Of a DNA stretch of 64,000 nt, positions 1 through 10,710 are shown piece after piece (position 1 is the stretch's first letter; each line of letters starts with the position of its first letter). The notes under the pieces were generated by a model. It was not told the DNA's origin. It saw only the letters and a list, made by a program, of their open reading frames with translations, and ran no database searches. This DNA comes from Tricholoma matsutake (taxonomy: Eukaryota > Basidiomycota > Agaricomycetes > Agaricales > Tricholomataceae): contig AP026542.1 of the NCBI GenBank assembly GCA_026075535.2, forward strand, positions 5,828,001-5,892,000. The letters run 5' to 3'. The position numbers were made by a program, and so were the translations under genes.

Positions 1-3000
1 GCTCACCTACAACGACAAACTGCTACATTAACGAGCTTACGAATCATTGACCTCAACCATTCAGATGATGAGTTTGGCGGTCCTCAGAACGATTCAGGAT
101 GTGAGATGGGCGATGGTGATGCATTGTTCACAGGAAATGTGAGGTCGAAAGGACAGACAGGCGGTCTAGGAAAAACTGTTCGCCGCGGACAACTCCTCAA
201 CAAAGGAAAGGGAAGGGACAAAGATGAAATTGTAGAAGCTGTTTCTCCCGGCGGACATATTAACAAAAGACGTGCGCGTTCAAGACCTCTCTCCGCAATG
301 CTGCTAGAGAGCCTCCAAAGATCTCCTCCGTCCCAAATCAAGGTAACTGTTTTCTTTCTTTCCAACATTTACCCTCGACAACTGAATCTATGATCAGTAC
401 CCTTCCTCTGCCACCGTGACTCGACAACGAACTGACGGTGTCGCATTCCCATCTGCACCCAGCTCTCGAAAATGGGTTCCTTCCAGTACCTCCTCGGCCG
501 AATCTGGTTCACCCTTGCCTCGACGTCGTGTAAGCAATATACATCCACACCCTCATCATCCTCCAAGACTGGTGTCGGCATCAGAGACCATCACACCAAA
601 ACCTGTCATGCTCCCACAGGAAAGCGCCGCGACTCTCTTCTTTGGTCCCACCATTCCGTCACTTAATAATACGGCACCAGTGGTTCGTTCAAGAACTAGC
701 TCCACGCTCTCATCGTTTGCTCCCTCATCTCATTCCGGAGGATTGCATTCAAAGGTGACTAATCGCCACAGCTACGCCGGCCCAGACAGTGGAACAGTTA
801 ATATAAATGCATGGAATACGATACAAACAAGGTCTCAATCGCCTTCCCCGGGAACATCCCCCCATGTGCTCAACAGTGAAAGGTCTGGCTTTGATGACGA
901 CGACGAGAACATGTTTTTCGGGGAGGGTTCACAAGACTCGTCTTTCATCTTCAGCGTGACAGAGGGTACGCCGTCGCCAAGGTCAAAGAAGACAAGTACC
1001 GCTTCTTTACCAAGTAAATACAAACCCAGGGACTCTGGTGTGGTCATGAGCGATGATGAGGATCACTTGATGTCAAGCAGCGACCACCTTGCTGTGCCTG
1101 TAGCGTCAACCAGTTCCAATTCCCTTCAGTCAGACGACGACGATAATCTAGTAACTCCAGGTGTTGTACCTGATGCAAGTTCAGGTTGGCCTAGGGTTTT
1201 CATTACCTGCAGCGATGATGTCGGTAGTAAAGATCTGCAACAGGGTTCCACGGGAGGAGTAGATATTGATGCGTTCATCATGCGCACTTTGGCCGCTGCT
1301 TCGGGGGGACCGGAAGACGGCAGGAAGAAAGTCCCAGGCACACCTGTAAAACGGGCCAGGACCACTTACCTTGCCGAGCGACCATGGCAGAGTGCAGTCG
1401 CAGCCAAGATCGACCGGGAGGAATGGGACACGAAGAAGGTGAATGTTCCACGAAAGAGCTTGCCTGCTGCATTCCCTGGGCTTGGACAGAAATCTGGGCA
1501 GCTGACACTTGATCAATGCTCGGACTCTGAGGAGGAACAAGAGAGTCCAAGTAATAGAAGGGACAAATATGTTGGTTTAGGGCTCGGGCGACCGTCCACT
1601 TTTTCCACGCATGACGGACTACCGCTTATGTCACGTACACGATGGTTGATGAGACGGAGCAGCAGCGGTGCTTTTTCTAGTGGAAGCGAATCTGCTGGGA
1701 CACCAACAAGGGTAAAAGGTAAAGGTACGTCTCCGAAGCGAAACAGTACTTTCCATTGCCTCATTCATGCTTTCATCCTTTTAAAAGATTGGCACTTACC
1801 TCGAGTGCCTGTTCAATTTTCGCCGTCGAAAAATGCGCTCAAGTTATCGCCCGTGTGTTCTACCGGATCCTTAAGCAATCGAGGAGCCAAGCCGACTGGT
1901 ATTCCTTCCCTGGGTCGTTTGCCGATTCCTAGTATTCCGAGGCTACACCCTCCACAGCAAACTGCGAACACGCGACGCTCATCTGAGCCGTTCGCTGAAG
2001 AGCAGCCTTCTCGCTTTGAGCGTGACTTCGTGGAAGTTGGAGAAGTAGGCAGCGGGGAATTTGGTAAAGTCATCAAAGTGCGGCGAAAGGAAGGCGATGA
2101 TGGTGAGGTGTATGCTATCAAGAAATCGAAAAGGTTCGAGGGAATCAGACATCGGTTAGTAATCCCCCCAGTTTATTCTTGTCAAAGTGCAATTAACATG
2201 TTTGATAGCTTGCGCTTGAGAGAAGAAGTTGAAGTCTTGAAGCATCTATCCCAAGTATCGGTCTCGTCCGGGGGACCTCGTCACCCTAATGTGTTGGCTT
2301 ATATTGACAGCTGGGAGGAGGACGAGGTACTGTACATCCAAACAGAGCTATGCGAATCTGGCAACCTGGCCCGATTTCTGTGGGAATACGGGCGAGTTTT
2401 TCCGAGGCTGGATGAGGGCAGGGTATGGAAGATTATTGTCGATCTTAGTAACGTAAGCAATTAACACTATTCAGTTCAAGTCTCTGCGCTCATCAAATTT
2501 CAGGGTCTGCGATTTATCCATGATGCTGGCGTGATTCACCTCGATCTGAAGCCATCCAACGTTTTCGTTACCCGCGAAGGGCGTTTTAAGATTGGTGACT
2601 TTGGTATGGCATCGTTATGGCCAAGGCAAGAAAGACTTGAAACCCGATCTGAGGACACTGTGTTCGAACGAGAAGGCGACAAGCTATATCTTGCCCCTGA
2701 GGTTCTTCGAGGTAAATATAGTAAGGCGGCTGATGTGTTCAGGTGAGCTGCGTGGTTTAGCCGGCGCTATTCATCTTTTCTCACGTCAATCCCAGTTTTG
2801 GTATGACGATTCTGGAGACCGCGACCAACATAGTTGTCCCTGATCAGTGAGTGATATGCGGCCCGGGATCATCCAGGGTGCTGATTACATGAGCTTTTGT
2901 AGGGGTGAAGGCTGGCATCGCCTGCGGCAAGGAGACTTCTCGCAAGTTGATCTTGGTCACAGTCCTGAACTGTTGGACATGATCAGACAGATGATGTGCA

Positions 3001-3212
3001 GCGATCCATCGCAGCGTATGAGTGTTCATGCGATTTGTGATCACCCAATTGTGTCTCGGGCAAGAGCACTCATGGAGCGCGTGTATATTGCGGCAAAGAG
3101 GAACGGGACTAGTATATTCGCTGCTTCTCCGTTGGCTGGGGTGCATGGAGGTTTTTTGGAAGAGATTCTTGATAGAACGTCTAAGAACGCGGCGATGGAT
3201 CTGAGTGTTTGA
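1..3212 (+). CDS. wee1: Wee1-type inhibitory protein kinase (5' partial)
   Basis: Wee1 family kinases phosphorylate the inhibitory tyrosine of Cdk1 and delay entry into mitosis. The reading frame is open from base 1, so the true start lies upstream. Exons join as 1-342, 398-1724, 1788-2154, 2209-2452, 2504-2742, 2796-2846 and 2903-3212, all with GT-AG introns of 51-63 bp and matching phases. The first half is a long Ser-rich, low-complexity regulatory region. The kinase domain starts near 2020 with the glycine loop GEVGSGEFGKV, the catalytic loop is HLDLKPSNVF (near 2540) and the metal-binding loop is DFGMASL. The HLDLKPSNVF loop, a YLAPEVL segment and a C-lobe with DVFSFGMTILE are typical of Wee1 and not of general Ser/Thr kinases. 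Seen: motifs and splicing. Inferred: the role in G2/M control. Confidence 0.9.
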
Positions 3213-3749
3213 TAATTATCTTTTGAACACGGGACGCGTTGAAACGGACAAGACGGATATGGACGACTTCTTTCTCGGTGTTTCTTGGAATCTTGGTTAA
3301 TATTGCGCATTCCCCATGGTATCCCCTCGATGTACCACACGTAGGTAGCTATAGATATGATGATATATTTGCTGTGCATCTCGGCATGTAAAGACAGCCG
3401 TTGTCAGGCTATATGATCTGCTAAGATTCCCATAGAGAACTCTGCGGCTGTGTTGTGCAGGCTGTCCATTATACTGATAGACAGTCATACTGGACCATCA
3501 ATCGGTGGGTTCCTGGTAACGGAGTGTAGGAGCCACTGGATCGCGGGGGCAGACCCTGCATCGAGTTACCGCCCCCCTTCGTCCTGACTTTTTCCATGTT
3601 TACAACTCTATTTTTCCATTAATAAATCCCACACTCTCATGCTTTTCTGTTCTCCTCTTCCCGACCCTCCTTCTTCTCTTTATCCCTTATACATTCCTAC
3701 TGTCACTCCACCTCCCCTTCCCTACCATTCACCTAATCTTGGTCCGTCA
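3213..3749. other. intergenic region, wee1 3' side and homeobox gene 5' side
   Basis: No gene recognised. The last 120 bases are strongly pyrimidine-rich (CT tracts near 3645-3720), as often found just upstream of fungal start codons. An upstream ATG at 3639 is in frame with the homeobox gene but its context is poor, and the peptide it would add is simply the translation of the pyrimidine tract. Confidence 0.5.
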
Positions 3750-5885
3750 ATGGACCCTGGCGCTACTGACTTCCGCGCTTTCTATCCATATACCCCAAAT
3801 GAAGTCAAACATCGAAAAAGGACAACCTCCACACAACTCAAGACCCTCGAGACTGTCTTTAGACGTGACACAAAGCCAAATGGCCCGTTGCGTGTAGATT
3901 TAGCGACCAAGCTAGGCATGACTCCAAGGGGTGTACAGGTACGTTTATTAGATATCTTCTCTTTTTTTTCACTACCAACAGCCAGTCAGGTTTGGTTCCA
4001 AAATCGGTCTGTATTTTTTTTCTCTCAGCTTTTTTCACTTGAATATCAATTCGAACCTCAGACGAGCAAAGGAAAAGAATAAGGCTTGCAAGGCAGCCAA
4101 GGCAACTACCGACCCACCCGAAACTGACATCTCGAACCAAGATATACCAACGTCGCCTGAAGATGCAGAATACGCTGCAGATTCTCCGGAAATACAGCAA
4201 TGCCCTCCAGATATTGAGGAGAGTTCATCACAGCCATCGAGCCCCGGTAGTGCATCACCCCCCGCTCTGCATGTCATCACCAATTCTGCTCCTCCTGCTC
4301 CTCCTCCTGCTCCTCCTCCTGCATGGCAAGGCTTTCGAAGCGATTGCTTGCCCCTCGATCAGCCCAATCACGATATGGATTTGTTTGCCGCTCGCCGAGG
4401 CTCCTTGCCAGCGAACGCGTTTGTGCATACTGAGCACCCAACCAGTAGCCATCTGGTGGATTCTTCTGATCTCTTTGCAAGACGATTGTCCGTCGATGCT
4501 AGCCTTCAACGCCTTGCCAACAACCCATATGCTCACCTTGCCAGGGCAAAGAATGGTGCCTTGTATGGCACCCGTGGTATGGTCCAGGCTCGCCATCGAC
4601 CTCTTAGCCGTGTTCCTTACCTACAAAGAGCCGGCCCTCACAGTGCACTCACGACTTATCGCCTCGATACGCGTCGCGCATCCGCGGATCCACGCTCATT
4701 CCGTTCTCAACCTCCAGTTCCCTCGCCTTCCTCACTCTCCCATTATCATGGGATAAGAACCTCTTTACCTGAGCACAACCTCTATACTGTTACCTCACGA
4801 ACAATGCCATCTCCCATACCGGGTCCTCTCCCATCCCCCAACTTCTCTTTTGGAGCAGCGAGCACTCCATCGATGGCGTCAACTAGCTCAGGAAGCAGTG
4901 AACGGAATTCTCCGGACTCCCTGCAATCATTCCCGTTCAGGGGAGACGAATTCGATGAAGAAGACCTCACTTCGGGTTCGGTGTCTCGATTCGGATCAAT
5001 TGCTTCGATAGCCACAAGCGACTCTAGCATCAACAGTGCATACTACCCCGACGTTAGCAGCTGCGTCCGTGAACCTGACCAGAACTTTGATCACAGCAGT
5101 AGACGGGACTCTTGGTGAATATCTATTCATTTTCTTTCTTGGATATATTTAATTTTTTGAGCAGTACTTCTGGCCAATTTTTGACACTCATGTCCGGCCT
5201 AGACGTGAATGGAATGCCTGAAGAGCACGTCTCATACGTGCCTCACGATGATTCAAATGTTACAGGCATCGTAAAAGCCAACAGCAATGAGGCCTCCATG
5301 GAGTTCATCGCGTACTCGTCGCATCCGTCTCCCACCTCGACAATTTCACCTGAAAATAGTGGCAGTACTCATGTTCAGAATGTTCCCTCGTCCACACTGC
5401 CTATATCTCGGTCCAGCGAGCTAGCTTTTGCGCTCCAGACCCCAGATGACCAGGTACTTAACTTTTATTGTACAAATAATGCAAATGACTCATCCTTAAT
5501 ACAGCTCAAGCGCATGGATGAACATCATGAAGAGGTCATATATGCAACGCATCCTGTGACTTCGCCCGGTGTTAATCAACCTCAACATCAGTATTACGGT
5601 GTTCATGATGCGAACAACCAGCCACCAGCCACCACCGTTTCCTTGGAGTACGTGGACAATTGTCAGTATAATTCCGGTTCTATTGCATCCCATGAGCAAC
5701 TTTATGAGGCCTCTACTTCACGCTTCCATGAAGGCTACTCGGTGGACAGTCACAATAACCACTTTGAGTACCATACATCCATCTCCAATGTCTACGGGAC
5801 TTACGGGGGTGCTGTGGATCCATCGATAGTCTCTCCCCTGGAAAATGGCGTCCACCACGTCGAGAGCTTTGTACCCTATGCATAA
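3750..5885 (+). CDS. homeodomain transcription factor
   Basis: Predicted nuclear DNA-binding regulator of 642 residues. Exons are 3750-3938, 3990-4006, 4062-5114, 5165-5453 and 5505-5885, and they sum to 643 codons. The homeodomain lies near the N-terminus (about residues 18-75): it begins HRKRTTSTQLKTLETVF and ends with the helix-3 signature WFQNRRAKEK. That signature is assembled from a 17-base microexon between two short introns. The rest is Ser/Pro-rich and low in predicted structure, with a Pro-Ala run encoded by a CTCCTGCTC repeat at 4288-4320. I chose the ATG at 3750 because of its G at +4 and because the upstream frame looks like 5' UTR. It resembles the single-homeodomain regulators of mushroom development, not clearly the HD1/HD2 mating-type pair, and no partner homeobox gene is adjacent. 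The target genes are unknown. Confidence 0.88.
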
Positions 5886-6359
5886 CTTTTCTCTCCCATT
5901 TTGGGAATTCTCAATGTGCGGCCACTTGTTTTAGGTGTGGCCTCCATTTCGCCCCCACTATCTTATAATTCGTTCATTACTCTGTTTGCTCCTCATTGAC
6001 CGACTCAATATTTTTCTTTGTATGTTCTGCGTATGTTCTGCTCTGTTCATTGCTGTCGCTACTTGAAGACGTTGATTCCCTTGATCTATTCAACACTCCC
6101 TCGAACCTTGGTATCTTATCAACCCTATGTACTTTTAATCTTCCCCTATCCTTGTTTTCAATTTGGTGACTCGCTCGTTTTCTTCGCTTAATGTGTATAT
6201 ATCCTACGTAAATACCTCTTACACTACATACCAGATAGTATATTCTGTTGTCGATAGGTTTAACAACTTTTGAACCATCCGTTGTACTGAAATCAGTCCA
6301 GGAGCGGTATGCAGATGATGCAGGGTTGAATGCCACAATTATAGAGGTATATCACACTA
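5886..6359. other. intergenic region between convergent genes
   Basis: Shared 3' flank of the homeobox gene and the aldo/keto reductase. It contains a short local duplication of the type TATGTTCTGC near 6020-6040 and AT-rich tracts. No gene or RNA recognised. Confidence 0.5.
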
Positions 6360-7724
6360 TTAGTCCGCCTCCACAGGATACCAGCAGATCGCACCCTCCT
6401 TCCCGCGATCAAGAGAATCGAGCTTTGACATATCCTCCTCAGTAAGCTCAAAATCATACAGCTGCGTGTTTGAGTGAATTCGAGCGGGGGTTGCGCTCTT
6501 AGGAAGAGGTACGAAGCTGTAGATGTTTGTTATCGTGAAGATGCGATGCTATCCAGTGCCGGACGCACTGATTTTGAAGTGACCAGCGAAGAACGATTTG
6601 AGCTGGGTCTCGGTCATACTGTATAGATATGGATTTTTTAACAAGGGAGGAAGGGGTATACTGTATGAGGCCGACAAGGAACGCAATAAACCATGGTTCT
6701 CGAACCTTGGTGGCCAATTCTATTATAGTTGGATGGTACAGCCGACCTCGCATGAGGGGGGCGTATGCTTGTACAACGATATTGTGCTCTCTGCAATAAG
6801 ATACGATGGCTCGTTGCTGGCAAAAAGGTTGAATCTTTCCAGGGCAATCGCGTTGGGAATTTGACAGGTGCATATAGTCGCCGTTAGCGTAGTTTTTAGA
6901 TCTGATTGCGAGGTCGGGGAAGATGGTATGATGGTTCTCCTACCTCGATTTGGTTTACTGAAGGCATGGGGAAACCAGCTGCGCGGATTTCTTCTAGATG
7001 TTTCAAACCACTGGGACAGGGCCAACAAAATATCAAGTCATGTAAATGAGACAAAGATATCGGAAGTATACGCACAAGTTGGAAACGCCAACATCCCTGA
7101 TCTTGCCAGCTTGTTTTGCCTCTTGCAATGCCTTGTAGGTGGCAAGCCGACGCTCGGTACCAGAGTAAGGATCGTGAATTAGAAACAGATCAATGTAGTC
7201 TTTTTTATCGAACACCCATAATGATAATCAAGAAGTGGGAGCCACAAGGACACACCCGCGCACCGAATTGAAATCTGGCAAGTGAGTCGTCAACTCCCTT
7301 GAGGGTGCTTTGGTACCCGTGAGATTTAGTAGCACATTTCGTTGCTATCCGTAACTATACTTAATCGTCCTATGCGGTGTGAGAAGCTGCGCACCGATGA
7401 AAAAATCAGCTCTTTGCAATCCAGATTCTCGAGCAGCCGCTCCAACAGCATCCTCATTTCGATAAGCCTGTGCAGTATCCACATGCCTAGGCACGACATC
7501 AAGCAGACGATACGCAAAAATGACAATCATCTATGTACCTATATCCAGCTTTGAAAGCCTCTAAGCATGATTCCTTGGTAGTAAAGTTTTTGTAGACACC
7601 AAAGCCGAGAAGAGGCATTGTATGACCTTTGGACTGTCGGCATTAGCTCTTGAAGTGAAGGACACACTGATATGTTAGAACCTGAGGAGAGTCGTACTGT
7701 AGAAGAAAGAGATAGAGTGGGCAT
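6360..7724 (-). CDS. aldo/keto reductase (AKR superfamily)
   Basis: NAD(P)H-dependent carbonyl reductase, TIM-barrel fold, probably cytosolic, roughly 280 residues. The gene is cut by at least seven short introns. Joining frames gives an N-terminal strand SSGHTMPLLGFGVY, the active-site DTAQAY (Asp and Tyr of the catalytic tetrad), IATKC (Lys) and YIDLFLIHDP (His). These are followed by IRDVGVSNFG, a VNQIE strand, an IVVQAYAPL strand, a YDRDPAQIVLRWSLQ segment and FVPLPKS, all AKR landmarks in order. The start at 7724 lies in a very short first exon; the splice to GHTMPLLG uses an AAAG acceptor. The stop at 6360-6362 follows a typical C-terminus ending WYPVEAD. One intron ends in AAAAAAG with no better acceptor available. 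The substrate cannot be told from sequence. The start lies 268 bases from the divergent RING gene. Confidence 0.85.
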
Positions 7725-7992
7725 TGTATATAGACCGAGGACAACCGAATAAAGTTCGAAGTCAACACCAGCTGCTTTGATTGTTAACGTTGATCATCAC
7801 GACGAGAACCCCTCGAGTCCATACGACATAAATTTCCTTTCCTCTCGGCTGATACATATACTTCATACACTGCCGAGTCGCAAGGGTAAGTGGGATGACT
7901 TGCCATTCGGAAAAGCTATACTGGATAGATGTCGATTACATAACTACCCGTTGGCAGAGAAAGTTGACTCGGAAGAGTGTATCCAGATTCCA

Positions 7993-9640
7993 ATGTCATT
8001 GTACAATTATGTGGACCTTCCAAACCCCAATCTCGTATGTATGTTGTTCTGTGGTCTGTCCTTCTTTACTTACCTCTTGTTAGATATGTTGCATCTGTCA
8101 GTAAGTGTTGTACATCATATCCTCAGCAGTTATCATAACCTCGCTCTCCAGCATGCCGTTTACAGATCCAACCACCACCTCAACTTGTGTACACACTTTT
8201 TGTCAAGACTGTATTCTCAGAGCAATCGAGCATTCCCCTCAGTGTCCTATCGACCGCTCGCCTCTGATGCGCACTCATCTTGTCCCCGCAAACCCCATCG
8301 TTCGTTCCGTAAGTCTCCTGATCCGCCCGTACTGCACTGTGTCTGAAGTATGCATGGAAACCTTGCGCCTAGCTCGTGGAAGAATTGATGGTCGAATGCG
8401 TTCACCGTGCAGAAGGGTGTATGTATACCTGCCAGCGGCAGCATCTGGCTAATCACCTTCTGGATTTGTGTCCGTACCGGGAGGTACAAGAAGAGGACGA
8501 AGAATTTATGCTTCCCAAGGACGATTCATCATACACACATGAGAAACACAACGACGATGATCTGATCGAGGATGAACAGCAGGGAGTAAGTAATAATTAA
8601 GGTCGCTGTATCTTTACAATGCCCTGACCTCTCCCGTTAGAGTCGATCCATCAGTACTGCCGAGGAACAGCGGTCAGACGAGTCTCGTACATCCCCCTCT
8701 ATTTCTTCTGTGCAAGCCATTCCTCGGCAATCTCCTCCAACCGCACTTCATTTAACAAGCCGTTCTACCGCCGATACTAGACTCGCCGCGCTTGCAGAGC
8801 AAAATATCATTCTACGACAGAGGGTAGAGGGACTGGAAGGTACACTGCACACTTTCAAGAGAGAAATGGTTGCAATTAAACGGGCTTTGGGGCCCTGGTA
8901 CCAACCAGGAAACGGGGCAGGACTGGGGTATTATTCGGTAGAGTTGCCTATAGGAGTGCAACCCTCCAGCGCTTCCTCATCAAACGGAAGCCCCTCTGCT
9001 TCAAGCCCCGAAATATCGACGAGGCCGGAAGTCGCCTCCGCCCACCGTAACTTATATCCTCCGATTTCGTCTCCAGCTGTGGCGATACCCTCAGTGGACT
9101 CGCTGGCCCCCTTTTTCCCTCCTGATTCGGAAGAGTTCGAGGCGGCGCGAGGTTCCGCACCTACGCGCGCGCTGAGGACATCATCAAATATAGACCCGCA
9201 TACGGTCGGTTCTTTTCATCCCCACCATGCACACACGCAATCACCGATGATTGCGCCGTTGAACCTGAGCACGACGCTGGAAGGAAGTCTGCATGGGTTG
9301 CGGGGAAGTGTGGTTGGGCTGGCGGCGAGTGTGGATTCGATGGGGAGAAGGCATGAGATTGCATTGACTAACGAGACTGCGAGGATGGCGGAGGAAGTGG
9401 GGGGGTTAAGGGCGGGTCTACACGGGTTAAGGATGCAGGTTAGTTGTTGCTACTCGGGATTCTGTGTGCCACGAAATATATTGACGACATTGGTAGATAC
9501 ATGCTATTATGATGGACAGGAATGCACAACTTACGGGACGGGATGGGGTAGGAGAGGGTGGTACCGGACATTGGATGCCGCTGCCGGCGCCTCCTGCACG
9601 GTTGTATCATCCGCAACCGCCCTCGATCACTAAGCTGTAG
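7993..9640 (+). CDS. RING finger / TRAF-type zinc finger protein with coiled coil
   Basis: Probable E3 ubiquitin ligase, 456 residues. Exons are 7993-8034, 8084-8100 (17 bases), 8152-8308, 8373-8585, 8641-9438 and 9497-9640, summing to 457 codons. The RING begins ICCICHMPF, continues CVHTFCQDC and ends CPIDR, with the Cys/His spacing of a C3HC4 RING split by two introns. Next comes a TRAF-like zinc finger (VECVHRAEGC, then CQRQHLANHL, then CPYRE), an acidic stretch, and a probable coiled coil near LAALAEQNIILRQRVEGLEG. The middle is Ser/Pro-rich. Start choice: no in-frame ATG exists upstream before a stop at 7750, and the peptide from 7993 leads straight into the RING. The predicted protein ends ITKL at a TAG (9638-9640), but the same frame stays open for 85 more codons. 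The substrate is unknown. Confidence 0.82.
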
Positions 9641-9918
9641 CCACCGGGGATTTACGGGAAACGTATGGAAATGGAGCCTCCTCCCATTCCGCACGGCTGT
9701 ACCTCACCGTCACTTCGACGTACGCTTCCGAGCCGTTCGGAACCAATTATCTATGTCAGTCCAGGAACAGCGTACGCGACGTCCGGAAACAGTGCCTTGG
9801 ATGCTAACCTTACGCTGAGTACATCAAGGTGTAATGTAGAGTGTATAAATATAACTAGGGAACATGGGTATAATGGGAGTAGGAGTATGCTGGTCTAGTT
9901 GAAGTTGTACAATAGGAA

Positions 9919-10546
9919 TCAAGTTGGTCTTGTAGCCCAAGCATCATCAAGACGATCTAGCATTGCCTGCACCTCTCTGACGGCATCCTTGCGCTCTTTG
10001 CGTGCGTCTTCCCAAGTAGCTTCAGGGACGACGGCGTCAAGACGGAGGAGAGCCTGGAGTAAAAGTTCGGCGAGGCGGCGATGTTCCAAGTCCCGAGTGG
10101 GATCTTGAAGAAAGGAGTCGAGATCTGGAAGAAGAGTGTTGCGGACACCGTTGAGTTCAGATTGGATGGCAGATACAACGGATTGTTCAGTTTTTTGGAG
10201 TGGAAGAGTAGAAGGATGATGAAGATCGTCTGTGCCTATGAGAGCGATTGTAGAGTTGGGGCGTATGTGGTAGGCAGAAACTATGATAGAGATGGGTTCA
10301 AGAGAGTAGAATTAAGATGAGGCAAACTAACTTGGAGCAGAATCATCTTTCATGACAGCGCCTGCGTGAATGAGTTTAAAGGCATATTCGGGTAAATGAG
10401 TGTAATCAGCGAGAGATTTGCGGATATCAGCTAGAGGGGTATAAGGAGGAGGGAGTTCAAAGGCAATCCTGTTGAGAGATAAGAGGTTGACATCGTTGTG
10501 AACGATGAGCAAACCTTTCTTTGCCCCACTTGACGGTGACGGTCAT
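9919..10546 (-). CDS. ubiquitin-like and BAG domain protein (Hsp70 nucleotide-exchange type)
   Basis: BAG proteins bind the Hsp70 ATPase domain and speed ADP release. Three exons (10546-10515, 10468-10332, 10235-9919) sum to 162 codons, giving 161 residues. The N-terminal half looks like a ubiquitin fold: MTVTVKWGKER, then a strand FELPPPYTPLADIRKSL, then YAFKLIHAGAVMKDD, where the last part matches the usual KLI-x-G-x-x-x-D pattern. The C-terminal half is a three-helix BAG domain: KTEQSVVSAIQSEL, then LEHRRLAELLLQALLRLD, ending with MLDRLDDAW. No transmembrane segment was seen, so the protein is more like Bag1 than the ER-anchored Snl1. The gene is divergent from the Pbs2 kinase with 164 bases between the starts. 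Domain order is seen; the co-chaperone role is inferred from the family. Confidence 0.82.
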
Positions 10547-10710
10547 TTCGGGAGAGCGGTGGCTGGGGTCATGATTAAAAGTTTCCTTTTACTTCAACTC
10601 CCATGTCTGAACCATCTCTTCCTTGTCTTCCTCAGTCCTCTCATCGTCCAAATCCTCTTCTTCTTCAACGACATGGAGCTACTCCAATTCCACCTTCTCT
10701 TCAAGCAAAG

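Noticed and set aside
3639..3749. Upstream ATG extending the homeobox protein by 37 residues
   Set aside because: The extension is the translation of a pyrimidine-rich leader and the ATG context is poor.
4163..4756. 197-codon + strand frame within the homeobox gene
   Set aside because: Alternative frame of the homeobox exon; the Leu run is the CTCCTGCTC repeat read in another frame.
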